A stretch of DNA of 64,000 nt from Dyella jiangningensis (GCF_003264855.1 NZ_NFZS01000001.1:186001-250000); one strand, 5' to 3'; positions 28,838 through 38,333 are shown, counted from the stretch's first letter. Translations and numbers: made by a program. The notes: a model not told the origin generated them from the sequence alone.

Positions 28838-30157
28838 ATGTCTTCGACCACGCAACGCCGGGCGAGCCTGATCCTGCATCGCATGCGCGCGATGCTGCTC
28901 GGCGGCGTCGTGATGATCGCAGCCGGTTGCGCCTCGCCTCATGAGGAAGGCGCCACGCTGACGTTCTGGACCATCGGCCGGGAAGGCGAAGCAGTGGTGA
29001 AGCTGCTGCCGGAATTCGAGCGGTAACATCCGGGCATCCACGTGAAGGTGCAGCAACTGCCGATGACGGCTGCGCACCAGAAGTTGCTCACCGCCTTTGC
29101 CGGCAGTTCGACGCCGGACCTCAGCCAGCTCGGCAACACCTGGCTTCCCGAGTTCGCCGCCTTGAACGCGCTGGAGCCGCTGCAGTCGCGCGTGGATCGT
29201 TCGACGGTGGTGAAGCAGGACGACTACTTCGCCAACATCTGGTCCACCAGCGTGATTGACGGTTCCCTGGTCGGCGTACCGTGGTATGTCGATACGCGCC
29301 TGATCTTCTACCGCACCGACCTGCTCAAGGCTGCCGGTTTCAATGCACCGCCGCGTGACTGGAACGAGTGGCGCAAGGCGCTGGCTGCGCTCAGCAAGCC
29401 GCAGGACGGCATCTACGGCATCCTGTTGCCGACCAACGAGTACGAGCAGCTGATGTCGCTGGCACTGCAGCAGCCCGAGCCGATGCTGCGCGACGGCGGG
29501 CGCTACGGCAATTTCCGCAGCGACGGTTTCAAGCGCGCGCTGGCGTTCTACGTGGATACCTTTCGCCTGCACCAGGCACCGCCGATCACCAATGTCGAGG
29601 CCGGCAACCCCTGGGATGAATTCGGCCGCGGCGTGTATGCGTTCTACTTCTCCGGGCCGTGGAACATCGGCGAGTTCCGCAAGCGCCTGCCGGCGAACCA
29701 ACAGGCTGACTGGAGCACGGCACCGCTGCCGGGCCCCGATGGCGCGGGCGTGGGCGCGGCGGGTGGATCGAGCCTGGTGATCTTCCGGCACTCCACGCAC
29801 AAGGACGAAGCCTGGGCGTTGATCGAATACCTTTCGCGCCCCGAGGTGCAGCAGCGCTTCTACGAGCTGCTCGGTGACATGCCGGCGCGGCGCAGCGCAT
29901 GGGATGGCGATGGCCTGCGCAACGATCCCAAGGTGCTGGCGTTCCGCGAACAGCTGGAGCACGTGAAGCCGACGCCGCCGGTGCCCGAGTGGGAGCAGAT
30001 TGCCAACGAGATGCAACTGGTTGCCGCGCAAGCCGTGGCCGGCACGTTGAGCATCGACGAAGCGGCCGCGGAGATGGATCGTCGGGCCGATCGCATCCTC
30101 GAAAAGCGTCGCTGGATCCTCGACCACGAGCGCCGCACCGCCGGAGCCGCGCCGTGA
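28838..30157 (+). pseudogene. Sugar ABC transporter substrate-binding lipoprotein with in-frame stop
   Basis: The frame from 28838 encodes a lipoprotein signal (MLLGGVVMIAAGC, lipobox ending at Cys) and the start of a family 1 solute-binding protein (LTFWTIGREGEAVVKLLPEFER). A TAA at 29024-29026 then interrupts it. The same frame continues without a shift as HPGIHVKVQQLPMTAAHQKLL and runs to 30157 with all usual motifs. A CAA-to-TAA change would explain the stop (FERQHPGIHV). A GTG at 29042 could restart translation, but that product would lack signal and lipobox. The gene is therefore a recent pseudogene, a case of read-through, or a sequencing error. Confidence 0.85.
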
Positions 30158-31032
30158 ACCCGCAGCGTGCCGCCTGGTGGTTCCTGACGCCCGCGATACT
30201 GGTGCTGGGCGTCTTCTTCCTGCTGCCGGTGATCGCGGCGCTGGGACTGAGTCTTACCGACTACGACCTCTACGCGCTGGCCGACATCCGCCATCTGCGC
30301 TTCGTCGCGCTGGGCAACTACTGGGATCTGCTGCACCAGCCCAGGTTCTGGTCGGCGCTGGGTCATACGTTCCACTTCGTGCTCGTCGGCGTTCCGCTGT
30401 CGATCATGGTGTCGCTGGGCGCGGCGCTGCTGCTCCATTCGCCGTTGGCGCGCTGCAAGCCGTTCTTCCGCACGGCGCTGTTCGCGCCGGTGGTGACCAC
30501 GGTGGCGGCGGTGGCGCTGGTGTGGCGTTACATCTTCAACACCAAGTACGGCATGGCGAATTATGTGCTGGGCGCGGTGGGCATCCATCCGGTGGACTGG
30601 CTGGGCGATCCGCACTGGGCGATGCCCACGATCATCCTGTTCGCGGTATGGAAGAACTTCGGCTACAACATGATCATCTTCCTGGCCGGCCTGCAGGCGA
30701 TCCCGGGCGATCTCTACGAAGCGGCGCGCATCGATGGCGCCTCGCCGTTGCAGCAGTTCCGTCACATCACGCTGCCGATGCTGGCGCCGACGCTGCTGAT
30801 GGTGAGCATCCTCACCGTGTCCGGCTATTTCCAGCTGTTCGCCGAGCCTTACGTGATGACCGAGGGCGGCCCGCTGCAGAGCACCACCAGCGTGCTGTAC
30901 CTGATGTACAACGAAGGCTTCAAATGGTGGAACTTCGGCACCGCGTCGGCAGTGGCGTTCCTGCTGTTCGTCATCATGTTCGTCGTCACCGCGTTGATGC
31001 TGCGCGTGGCGCGTCGTGGAACGGCGGCATGA
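30154..31032 (+). CDS. Sugar ABC transporter permease (MalF/UgpA type)
   Basis: 292 residues with six predicted membrane segments. The cytoplasmic EAA loop LYEAARIDGASPLQQFRHITLPML contacts the ATPase. It starts at a GTG that overlaps the stop of the binding-protein gene (GTGA). The C-terminal half (EPYVMTEGGPLQSTTSVLYLMY) is typical of MalF-like proteins for di- and oligosaccharides. Confidence 0.93.
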   Translation: MNPQRAAWWFLTPAILVLGVFFLLPVIAALGLSLTDYDLYALADIRHLRFVALGNYWDLLHQPRFWSALGHTFHFVLVGVPLSIMVSLGAALLLHSPLARCKPFFRTALFAPVVTTVAAVALVWRYIFNTKYGMANYVLGAVGIHPVDWLGDPHWAMPTIILFAVWKNFGYNMIIFLAGLQAIPGDLYEAARIDGASPLQQFRHITLPMLAPTLLMVSILTVSGYFQLFAEPYVMTEGGPLQSTTSVLYLMYNEGFKWWNFGTASAVAFLLFVIMFVVTALMLRVARRGTAA

Positions 31033-31850
31033 ATCCGCGCATTGCCAAGGCCGTCATCAATGGCTTGCTGATCGGCGGCGCCGTGGTTGCGCTGTTTCCG
31101 CTGCTGTGGATGGTGTCGGTGTCATTCATGCGTCCGGGCGAGGCCAGTGCCTTGCCGCCACCGCTGCTTCCCGCGCATGCCGGCTGGCAGAACTACGAAG
31201 AGCTGTTCACCCGCGCCGGCATGGGGCGCTACCTGTTCAACAGTTTCGCCATCTCGACGGCGATCACCGTGCTCTCGCTGGCCTGCAACCTGATGGCGGG
31301 TTACGCCTTCGCCAAGCTGCGCTTCCATGGTCGCGAGCGGCTGTTCCATGGCCTGCTCGGCATGCTGGTGATTCCCGCGCAGGTGGCGATGCTGCCGCTG
31401 TTCCTGATGCTCAAGTACATGGGCCTGGTGAACAGCTACGCCGCCGTGATCGTGCCGGCGATGGCCACGGCCTTCGGCATTTTTCTGGTGCGCCAGTATG
31501 CGCGCAGCATTCCGGATGAGTTGATGGAGGCCGCGCGCATCGATGGCGCGGGCGAGCTGCGCATCTTCGCCCAGATCGTGCTGCCGTTGCTCAAGCCCAT
31601 CATGGTGACGCTGGCGATCTACACCTTTCTCACTGCGTGGAACGACTTCATGTGGCCGCTGATCGCGCTCACCGGCCAGGAGCATTACACCTTGCCGATC
31701 GGTCTCGCCTCGCTGGCGCGCGAGCACGCGCAGGACAGCGAGCTGATGATGGCGGGCTCGGTGGTGACGGTGGTCCCTGTGCTGGCGCTGTTCCTCGCCA
31801 TGCAGCGCTACTACATCGAAGGCCTGCTGCTTGGCAGCGTGAAAGGCTGA
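31029..31850 (+). CDS. Sugar ABC transporter permease (MalG/UgpE type)
   Basis: 273 residues with six membrane segments and the EAA loop LMEAARIDGAGELRIFAQIVLPLL. The ATG overlaps the previous stop by 4 bp, so the two permeases are coupled. The C-terminus YIEGLLLGSVKG is the usual ending of this family. Its stop is only 5 bp from the stop of the convergent ATPase gene. Confidence 0.93.
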   Translation: MNPRIAKAVINGLLIGGAVVALFPLLWMVSVSFMRPGEASALPPPLLPAHAGWQNYEELFTRAGMGRYLFNSFAISTAITVLSLACNLMAGYAFAKLRFHGRERLFHGLLGMLVIPAQVAMLPLFLMLKYMGLVNSYAAVIVPAMATAFGIFLVRQYARSIPDELMEAARIDGAGELRIFAQIVLPLLKPIMVTLAIYTFLTAWNDFMWPLIALTGQEHYTLPIGLASLAREHAQDSELMMAGSVVTVVPVLALFLAMQRYYIEGLLLGSVKG

Positions 31851-31855
31851 CCTTC

Positions 31856-32947
31856 TCAGACGATACGGGTGCCGCCACTCGGCTCGAACACATGCAGACG
31901 ATCGTGAGCCAACGCGAAATGCATGACGGTGCCGGCCTCGGGCAGGGCGCCGGGCGCCACGCGCGACACCAGCGACTGGCTGCCGTGGCGCAGGTTGAGG
32001 AAGATCTCGTTGCCGACCGGCTCGGGTACTTCGAGCACGGCACTCAGGGCCGCGTGATCGGCGTCGGCGAGTCGCAGATCCTCGGGGCGCACGCCGAACA
32101 CGATCTCGCGATCGATCCACGGCAACAGCTCGTGGCTCTGCGCCGGCAGTTCGCCCAGCGGCACCGTGCCATCCGGCGTCTCCAGCGACCAGCCGCTTCC
32201 GTGGCGCAACGTGCCACGCAGCAGGTTCATCGCAGGCGAGCCGAGGAAGCCGGCGACGAACAGATTCGCGGGTTTCTCGTACAGGCGCATCGGCGTGTCG
32301 ATCTGCTGGATCTGGCCGCCGTTGAGCACCACGATGCGCTGGCCCAGCGTCATCGCTTCCACCTGGTCGTGCGTCACGTAGACCGTGGTGGTGCCGAGCT
32401 GCCGGTGCAGCCGTGCGATCTCCACGCGCATCGACAGACGCAGCTTCGCATCGAGATTGGACAGCGGCTCATCGAGCAGGAACACCTTGGGTTCGCGCAC
32501 CAGCGCACGTCCGAGCGCCACGCGCTGGCGTTGTCCGCCGGAAAGCGCGGCAGGCAGCGCGTCGAGGCGATGCTCCAGTTCCAGCAGCTTCGCCGCATCG
32601 CGCACGCGCACATCGATCTCGGCCTTGGGCTTGCCGCGCAGGCGCAGGCCGAACGCCATGTTCTGCGCCACCGTCATGTGCGGATACAGCGCGTAGTTCT
32701 GGAACACCATGGCGATGTCGCGATCCTTCGGCGGCACCTCGTTGACCACGCGCCCGCCGACGCTCAGCGTGCCCGAGGAAATCGATTCCAGGCCGGCGAT
32801 CATGCGCAGCAGCGTGGTCTTTCCGCAGCCGGAAGGCCCCACCAGCACCAGCAGTTCGCCGTCAGCGATCTCGAACGTCGCCTCGTCGACGCCGACATGT
32901 CCATTGGGATAGACCTTGCGCAACCGATCCAGAGTCACCGTTGCCAT
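31856..32947 (-). CDS. Sugar ABC transporter ATPase (MalK/UgpC/MsiK type)
   Basis: 363 residues. Walker A GPSGCGKTT, Q-loop VFQNYALYPHMTVAQNM, signature LSGGQRQRVALGRAL, Walker B VFLLDEPLSNLD and H-loop VTHD are all intact. A C-terminal TOBE/OB regulatory domain follows (about residues 240-363, VFGVRPEDLRLAD). It is encoded convergently to its presumed permeases and divergently from the GH1 gene. The operator at 33047 may affect both. The start MATVTLDRLRKVYPNG is set by homology. Confidence 0.94.
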   Translation of the reverse strand: MATVTLDRLRKVYPNGHVGVDEATFEIADGELLVLVGPSGCGKTTLLRMIAGLESISSGTLSVGGRVVNEVPPKDRDIAMVFQNYALYPHMTVAQNMAFGLRLRGKPKAEIDVRVRDAAKLLELEHRLDALPAALSGGQRQRVALGRALVREPKVFLLDEPLSNLDAKLRLSMRVEIARLHRQLGTTTVYVTHDQVEAMTLGQRIVVLNGGQIQQIDTPMRLYEKPANLFVAGFLGSPAMNLLRGTLRHGSGWSLETPDGTVPLGELPAQSHELLPWIDREIVFGVRPEDLRLADADHAALSAVLEVPEPVGNEIFLNLRHGSQSLVSRVAPGALPEAGTVMHFALAHDRLHVFEPSGGTRIV

Positions 32948-33046
32948 CGACGTTGCGTCACTCCCCTGTCCGGACCGCGGGCGGCCACTGCATGTATAGG
33001 CGAAAAGACCCGTGCACATTCGGGTCGCGCTCCGTTATTCTCGCCA

Positions 33047-33060
33047 TGTAAACGTTTTCA
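33047..33060. promoter_or_regulatory. LacI-type operator before the GH1 beta-glucosidase gene
   Basis: TGTAAACGTTTTCA matches TGTAAACGTTTACA at 13 of 14 positions. It lies 36 bases before the GH1 start codon, in the region shared with the divergent ATPase gene. This links the GH1/ATPase genes to the LacI regulator at 23052. Confidence 0.72.
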
Positions 33061-33096
33061 TCAAGCCGCACTGCGGCATAAGGAATTGCCTCCACC

Positions 33097-34449
33097 ATGA
33101 CGCACAGCTATCGCTTCCCGGCCGGTTTCCATTGGGGCGCCGCCACCTCGGCTTACCAGATCGAGGGGTCGCCCCTGGCCGACGGCGCGGGCCCGAGCAT
33201 CTGGGAGCGTTTCGCGCATACGCCGGGCATGATGGCCAACGGTGACACCGGCGACATCGCATGCGACCACTATCGTCGCTACAAGGACGATGTGCAGCTG
33301 ATGCGTGCGCTCGGCCTGCAGGGCTATCGTTTCAGTATTGCGTGGGCGCGCGTGTTGCCGGACGGCACCGGGCGCATCAACCAGAAGGGTTTGGACTTTT
33401 ATTCGCGCCTGGTCGACGAGCTGCTGCAGAATGGCATCGAGCCGAACGTCACGCTGTTCCACTGGGATTTGCCCGCGGCGCTGGATGATCGCGGCGGCTG
33501 GTTGAATCGCGACATCGCCCACTGGTTCGCCGAGTACGCCAGCGTCGTGTACAAGGCGCTGGACGATCGCGTGAAGCGCTGGTCCACGCTCAACGAGCCG
33601 TGGGTGGTGACCGATGGCGGCTACCTGCATGGCGCGCTCGCGCCGGGTCATCGCAGCCTGTACGAAGCACCGATCGCCGCGCACAACCTGATGCGCGCCA
33701 GCGGCGCCGGCATCCAGGCGTATCGCGCCATCGGCAAGCACGAGATCGGCGTGGTGTTCAACATCGAGCCGAAGTATCCGGCGTCCGACAGCGCGGAAGA
33801 CCTTGCCGCGACGCGTCGCGCGCAGGCGTACATGAATGAGCAGTTCGCCGATCCGGCGCTGCTGGGCAGCTATCCACCGGAGTTGAAGGAAGTGTTCGGC
33901 GCGGCCTGGCCGGATTTCCCCGAGGACGACTTCAAGCTCACGCGCCAGCCCGTCGATTTCGTGGGCATCAACTACTACACGCGCGCGGTGGTGAAGAACG
34001 ATCCCAACCACTACCCGTTGCGCGCGGCGCCGGTGCGCCAGCCCAACAGGACCTATACAGAAACCGGCTGGGAAGTGTACGAGCAGGGTCTCACCGACAC
34101 GCTCACCTGGTTCAAGCAGCGCTACGGCGACATCCCGCTGTACATCACCGAGAACGGCTCGGCCTTCTACGATCCGCCGGTGGCGGAAGGTGACGTGCTG
34201 GACGATCCGCTGCGCACCGGCTATCTGCGCAAGCATCTCAAGGCGATCCATCGCGCGATCGAGGCGGGCGTGAACCTCAAGGGGTACTACGCGTGGTCGC
34301 TGATGGACAACCTGGAGTGGTCGCTCGGCTTCTCAAAGCGCTTTGGCTTGTACCACGTGGATTTCGCGACGCAGAAGCGCACGCCCAAGGCCACGGCGAA
34401 GTTCTACGCCAAGGTCATCGAGACGAATGGGGCGGCGCTGGACGAGTGA
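33097..34449 (+). CDS. GH1 beta-glucosidase
   Basis: 450 residues, no signal peptide, so cytoplasmic. The acid/base is E167 in STLNEPW and the nucleophile E352 in YITENGS. FHWGAATSAYQIEG and WSLMDNLEWSLGFSKRFGL are GH1 signatures. It would split gluco-disaccharides or oligosaccharides brought in by the ABC system to glucose. Control by the LacI regulator is supported by the operator upstream. Confidence 0.96.
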   Translation: MTHSYRFPAGFHWGAATSAYQIEGSPLADGAGPSIWERFAHTPGMMANGDTGDIACDHYRRYKDDVQLMRALGLQGYRFSIAWARVLPDGTGRINQKGLDFYSRLVDELLQNGIEPNVTLFHWDLPAALDDRGGWLNRDIAHWFAEYASVVYKALDDRVKRWSTLNEPWVVTDGGYLHGALAPGHRSLYEAPIAAHNLMRASGAGIQAYRAIGKHEIGVVFNIEPKYPASDSAEDLAATRRAQAYMNEQFADPALLGSYPPELKEVFGAAWPDFPEDDFKLTRQPVDFVGINYYTRAVVKNDPNHYPLRAAPVRQPNRTYTETGWEVYEQGLTDTLTWFKQRYGDIPLYITENGSAFYDPPVAEGDVLDDPLRTGYLRKHLKAIHRAIEAGVNLKGYYAWSLMDNLEWSLGFSKRFGLYHVDFATQKRTPKATAKFYAKVIETNGAALDE

Positions 34450-34462
34450 TCGGCGCTGCCTT

Positions 34463-34537
34463 TGTAGGAGCGCACCCAGTGCGCGATAAGCCTACGGAGC
34501 GGTGATGCCGTGATCGCGCACTGGGTGCGCTCCTACA
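34463..34537. repeat. BIME-like pair of GTAG repeats between the GH1 gene and thrC
   Basis: Units at 34463-34486 (forward) and 34514-34537 (reverse) enclose a spacer with AAGCCTACGGAGCGGTGAT. That spacer block is identical to the one in the pair at 5733-5813, 28.7 kb away. The element lies between convergent gene ends. Confidence 0.88.
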
Positions 34538-34543
34538 AGAGCT

Positions 34544-35875
34544 TTAGCTCGGCACGGTCTGCTCCCGCTCCACCCGCCGCACCAGCCAATCCTTCAGCGC
34601 CGCATCGCTCGCCATCAGCGGTTCCGCGTGCGCCGGACGCCGCAACATCGCCGCGAGCGCCGGCGGCACCTCCACCGCTTGCCCGATCAATGGCTCGACC
34701 ACGCTGTCGAACTTCGCCGGATGCGCCGTCGCCACCACGGCCCACGGCAGGCCGGTGGAACCCATGGTGTCGAGCAGGTGCACGGCGGTGGCGGTATGCG
34801 GGCAGAACAGCTCGTGGTGATCGCGTGCGTGCTGCACGATGGTCTCGCGAATGGCGTCGTCGTCCACGCTGCTGGCGTGAAGCTGCACGCGCAGCTCGTA
34901 ATCGTGCGGGAAGGTCCAGCGCAGGCGTTCGAAGTTGCTCGGTGCACCCACGTCCATCGCGTTGGCCAACGTCGGTATCGCGGGTCGCGGCGTATAGGCA
35001 TCGCCATCGAAATAATCGGGCAATGTCGCGTTTGCGTTGCATGCCAGATGGATCTCGCCCACTGGCAAGCCCATCTCGCGTACCCATACGCAAGCGAGCG
35101 CATTGCCGAGGTTGCCGGTCGGTACGATGAAATTGAGCGGCGAGCGCTGCCGTTGCCACCAGTCGAGCGAGGCGTGCGCGTAGTAGCTCATCTGCGGCAG
35201 CAAGCGGCCGAGGCTGATGCTGTTGGCGGAGGACATCGGCACGCGCGCCTGCAAATCTGCATCGGCGAGCGAGGCTTTCACCATGCGTTGGCAATCGTCG
35301 AAGCTGCCGGCGACGCGCAAGGCGTGGACGTTGTCGCCGAAGCAACCCAGCTGGTGTGCCTGCCTCGGCGAGACGCGACCGTCCGGGTAAAGGATCACGA
35401 CGCGCACGCCAGGCTGCCGATGGAATGCGGCGGCCACGGCTGCGCCCGTATCGCCCGAGGTCGCGACGAGGATGGTCAGCGGCGCGTCGCCGTCGCGGCG
35501 CAGGCGACGGAAACAGGCGGCGAGGAAGCGTGCACCGATGTCCTTGAACGCAGCGCTGGGTCCGTGGAACAGCTCGAGCACCGAAGCGGCCTGCGCGTAC
35601 GCGAGCGGACGCAGGGGCACCGGGAAATCGAAGGCTTCGCGGCAGATGGCCGGGAGCTCGGCAGCGAGCGCGGTACCGCGGAAGAACGGCGCGAGCAGCG
35701 TCACCGCCGTGTCCGCCAGCGAACCGTGCGGATCAAACGAGGCCACGTCCAGCGGCGGCAACACCTCGGGCACATACAGGCCGCCGTCTGGCGCCAGCCC
35801 CGCGGCGATGACTTCGTCGATGCGCGCGGCATGGCGCGCGCTGCGGGTACTGCGGTAATGCAGCGGCTCGCTCAT
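34544..35875 (-). CDS. thrC: Threonine synthase
   Basis: PLP enzyme that converts O-phosphohomoserine to threonine. The PLP lysine is K111 in [16 protein letters not shown]. The segments [17 protein letters not shown] and [13 protein letters not shown] bind cofactor and substrate phosphate. 443 residues, like the longer E. coli-type enzymes. It overlaps the thrB stop by 4 bp and is the last gene of the operon. Confidence 0.96.
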   Translation of the reverse strand: MSEPLHYRSTRSARHAARIDEVIAAGLAPDGGLYVPEVLPPLDVASFDPHGSLADTAVTLLAPFFRGTALAAELPAICREAFDFPVPLRPLAYAQAASVLELFHGPSAAFKDIGARFLAACFRRLRRDGDAPLTILVATSGDTGAAVAAAFHRQPGVRVVILYPDGRVSPRQAHQLGCFGDNVHALRVAGSFDDCQRMVKASLADADLQARVPMSSANSISLGRLLPQMSYYAHASLDWWQRQRSPLNFIVPTGNLGNALACVWVREMGLPVGEIHLACNANATLPDYFDGDAYTPRPAIPTLANAMDVGAPSNFERLRWTFPHDYELRVQLHASSVDDDAIRETIVQHARDHHELFCPHTATAVHLLDTMGSTGLPWAVVATAHPAKFDSVVEPLIGQAVEVPPALAAMLRRPAHAEPLMASDAALKDWLVRRVEREQTVPS

Positions 35876-36846
35876 GCCGTTTCCTCATCCAGCAGGGTCG
35901 CGGCTGGCCCGTTGATGGGTGATACCAGCCGGTCACTGGCGATGCCATCTTCGGCAAAGGCCGCAGCCATCGCTTCGGCAGCGCGTTCGGCATCCCCGCG
36001 ATTCTCGTACCAGCCGAACATGCTGGGCCCACCGCCGGAAATGCTCGCGCCGAGTGCGTGGTGGTCGAGCGCTGCCTGCTTCACGCGGGAGAACCCCGGT
36101 ACCAGCGGTGCGCGTCGCGGTTCCACCAGTACGTCCTTCAGGCCTTCGCGCACCAGGCTGGCGTCGCCGCGATGGCAACCGGTGAGCACGAGCGCCAAGT
36201 TTCCGTGCTGTGCGACGACGTCGCCCAAGGCAAAGCCGCTGGCGAGGACGGCGCGCGATTCGCGTGTTTCCAGCACCACGTGCGGATGCACCAGCGCGCA
36301 ATACCAGGCATTGGGCACCGGCAGTCGCAGCAGGCGATCACGGGTGGCGAGCACCAGGCCGCCGAGCAACATGGGGCCAAGATTGTCGCCGTGCCGGCTA
36401 CCGCTGGCGACGACCTCGCCGTCCAGGGCAAAGCCATACAGCGCTTCGCGTGGCAGTGGTCGCTCCAGCAGCGCGTTGGCGGCGACCAGGGCCGCGACGC
36501 ACGAGGCCGCCGACCCGCCCATGCCCGAACCCAGCGCAATGCCCTTGTGCAGCTCCACCTCGAAACCGTGCTGCAGGCCGAGCGCGCGCCGCAGCGAGAG
36601 CAGCGCGGCACCCGCGGTGTTGCGGGCAGGGTCGAGCGGGAGATCGGTGACCAATCCATGCACGGCCGCGATACGGACGGTGGGTTCGTCGATGCGGCGC
36701 ACGACCGCGCGGTCGCCGGCACCGGCCACGCTGTGACCGAGGATGTCGAAGCCGACGGCGACGTTGCCCACACTCGCGTAGGCCATGGCATGGGCGCTCA
36801 ATGCACGTTGCGACGCGGGCATGGGATCAGCCAGTTGCGCATTCAT
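35872..36846 (-). CDS. thrB: Homoserine kinase
   Basis: GHMP-family kinase (324 aa) that makes O-phosphohomoserine. The ATP loop [19 protein letters not shown] (about residues 103-121) is intact, as are the N-terminal [15 protein letters not shown] and the C-terminal [13 protein letters not shown]. Its ATG shares one base with the preceding stop codon (TGATG). Confidence 0.96.
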   Translation of the reverse strand: MNAQLADPMPASQRALSAHAMAYASVGNVAVGFDILGHSVAGAGDRAVVRRIDEPTVRIAAVHGLVTDLPLDPARNTAGAALLSLRRALGLQHGFEVELHKGIALGSGMGGSAASCVAALVAANALLERPLPREALYGFALDGEVVASGSRHGDNLGPMLLGGLVLATRDRLLRLPVPNAWYCALVHPHVVLETRESRAVLASGFALGDVVAQHGNLALVLTGCHRGDASLVREGLKDVLVEPRRAPLVPGFSRVKQAALDHHALGASISGGGPSMFGWYENRGDAERAAEAMAAAFAEDGIASDRLVSPINGPAATLLDEETA

Positions 36847-37994
36847 CAGCGCACCTCCAGGGATTCGGCAATGCGCAGAAGATCGGCGAAAATGCCCGCC
36901 GCTGTCACCTCCGGACCGGCGCCGGGGCCCTGCACCAGCATCGGATTATCGCGGTAACGGTGTGTGGTGAACTGAACGATGTTGTCGGTCAGGCGTGAAT
37001 GCGCGAACGGATGCGAGGCCGGCAGCATGGCCAGGCGCACGCTGGCGTGGCCCTTCGCGTCCAGGCTGGCCACGTGGCGCAGCACGCTGCCCTGGGTCTG
37101 CGCGGAGGCCACTTCGCGGGCCATCGCGCGATCGAGCAGGTGCAGGTTTTCCAACGCTTCCTCCGGGGACATGGCGGCCAGTTCCGGCGGCACCAGGCTT
37201 TGCACCTGCACGTCTTCCAGCGACAGCGCCCAGCCCGCCTCGCGGGCGAGGATCACCAGCTTGCGCGCCACGTCGAGTCCCGAGAGGTCATCGCGCGGGT
37301 CCGGTTCGGTATAGCCCAGCGCGTGCGCCTCGCGCACCAGCGCGGAGAAGGGACGACTGCCGTTGTGGCGATGGCACAGCCAGGCCAGCGTGCCCGAGAA
37401 CATGCCTTCCACCGCGAGCAACTCGTCGCCGGTGTCGAGCAGGTCGCGCAGCGTCTGCACCACCGGCAACCCGGCGCACACCGTGGCCTCGTAGCGGAAG
37501 CGCGCGCCGCTGACGCAGGCGGCCCGGATCGCCTGCAGGCGCGGGAACGAACCACTGCCGGCCAGCTTGTTCGGCGTCACCACGTGGATGCCCTGCGCAA
37601 GCCACTCGGCATAACGCGAAGCCACCGCTTCGCTGGCGCTGCAGTCGATCAGCAGGGCGTGGCGGCCATCGTCGCCGCGGACATGGGCAGCGAACTCATC
37701 CAGGTTGCTGGGGCGCCAGGTCTGCGCCCCGCCGTAGCGTCCGTTGAGCTCCGGATCGTCGGCATCGAGCCACATGCGGCGGCTGGCGGCCACGCCGCAC
37801 AGCTTGAGCTCCAGGCCTGCCCGCGCGAGGCGCGGCTGCGCAGTACGCAGCTGGTCGAGCAGGGCGCTGCCGACACGGCCGGGGCCGACCAGGCCCACGG
37901 CGAGCACGCGCTGGCGTGCGGTGACCATCGGCAGCGCTGCGGCATGCGGCGGAAGCGATGGCTGTTCGAGCGATGACGATACGGCAAGATTCAC
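36846..37994 (-). CDS. hom: Homoserine dehydrogenase, monofunctional
   Basis: NAD(P)-dependent reduction of aspartate semialdehyde to homoserine. The sequence aligns by eye with the C-terminal half of E. coli Thr[67 protein letters not shown] and [12 protein letters not shown]. No aspartokinase domain precedes it. The GTG at 37994 is chosen because GGAGG lies 5 bases upstream. The ATG four codons earlier contains part of that same GGAGG and has no site of its own. Product 382 residues. First structural gene of the thr operon. Confidence 0.92.
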   Translation of the reverse strand: MNLAVSSSLEQPSLPPHAAALPMVTARQRVLAVGLVGPGRVGSALLDQLRTAQPRLARAGLELKLCGVAASRRMWLDADDPELNGRYGGAQTWRPSNLDEFAAHVRGDDGRHALLIDCSASEAVASRYAEWLAQGIHVVTPNKLAGSGSFPRLQAIRAACVSGARFRYEATVCAGLPVVQTLRDLLDTGDELLAVEGMFSGTLAWLCHRHNGSRPFSALVREAHALGYTEPDPRDDLSGLDVARKLVILAREAGWALSLEDVQVQSLVPPELAAMSPEEALENLHLLDRAMAREVASAQTQGSVLRHVASLDAKGHASVRLAMLPASHPFAHSRLTDNIVQFTTHRYRDNPMLVQGPGAGPEVTAAGIFADLLRIAESLEVR

Positions 37995-38047
37995 GGTGGC
38001 CTCCATTCGGGGCCCGTGCTCGCTGGCGGTATCGGAGTGGTGCAGTC

Positions 38048-38074
38048 CGGCCCGCCTCATCGAGGGCGGGGCCG
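38048..38074 (-). other. Hairpin between the thr leader peptide and hom
   Basis: CGGCCCCGCCCTC and GAGGCGGGCCG form a GC-rich stem with one or two bulged C around a GAT loop. It starts 15 bases after the leader stop codon, where the attenuator should be. No T-run follows, so the mechanism may be Rho-assisted or differ from classical intrinsic termination. Confidence 0.55.
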
Positions 38075-38089
38075 TTTGCGTTAGGGAAC

Positions 38090-38182
38090 TTACTCGCGCA
38101 CGGATACCCACCCCGACCTGGTGGTAATAGTGGTCGTGGTGGTGGTCGTGACGATGGCGGTGACGCCGCTGCACAGCGGCAT
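38090..38182 (-). CDS. thrL: Threonine operon leader peptide (30 aa)
   Basis: The peptide begins MPLCSGVTAIV, continues TTTTTTTITT and ends RSGWVSVRE. It has ten Thr and two Ile codons in 30, matching the Thr/Ile-rich ThrL attenuator peptide of enterobacteria in composition and place. Ribosome stalling at these codons during Thr or Ile shortage should favour expression of hom-thrB-thrC. Its coding sequence is easily overlooked because the hom frame runs through it in another phase. Confidence 0.88.
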   Translation of the reverse strand: MPLCSGVTAIVTTTTTTTITTRSGWVSVRE

Positions 38183-38246
38183 GCCGCCGGTGAAAACCGG
38201 GCGGAAGGACATGCAGGCTGGCGACATAAGCGGCGACATGGGCCCG

Positions 38247-38276
38247 ACCTTAGGCCGATTGCTGCAATGCAGTCAA
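38247..38276 (-). promoter_or_regulatory. Promoter of the thr operon
   Basis: TTGACT (38276-38271) and TAAGGT (38252-38247) are separated by 18 bp on the minus strand. This is the same spacing and box type as the leu-ilv promoter. Transcription would start near 38240, about 58 bases before the leader ATG. Confidence 0.6.
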
Positions 38277-38333
38277 CAGGTTCGTTTGAAACCTTTGGCG
38301 GATGGACGGCCAAATGGTGCGGAAACCTGCATC

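Noticed and set aside
28838-29041. A frameshift in the binding-protein gene
   Set aside because: Both halves are in the same reading frame; the interruption is a single TAA codon, so a nonsense change and not an insertion or deletion.
38006-38174. N-terminal His-rich extension of homoserine dehydrogenase (MQRRHRHRHDHHH)
   Set aside because: The His run is the Thr-codon run of the leader peptide read in another phase. The leader has its own start and stop, and hom has its own ribosome binding site further down.
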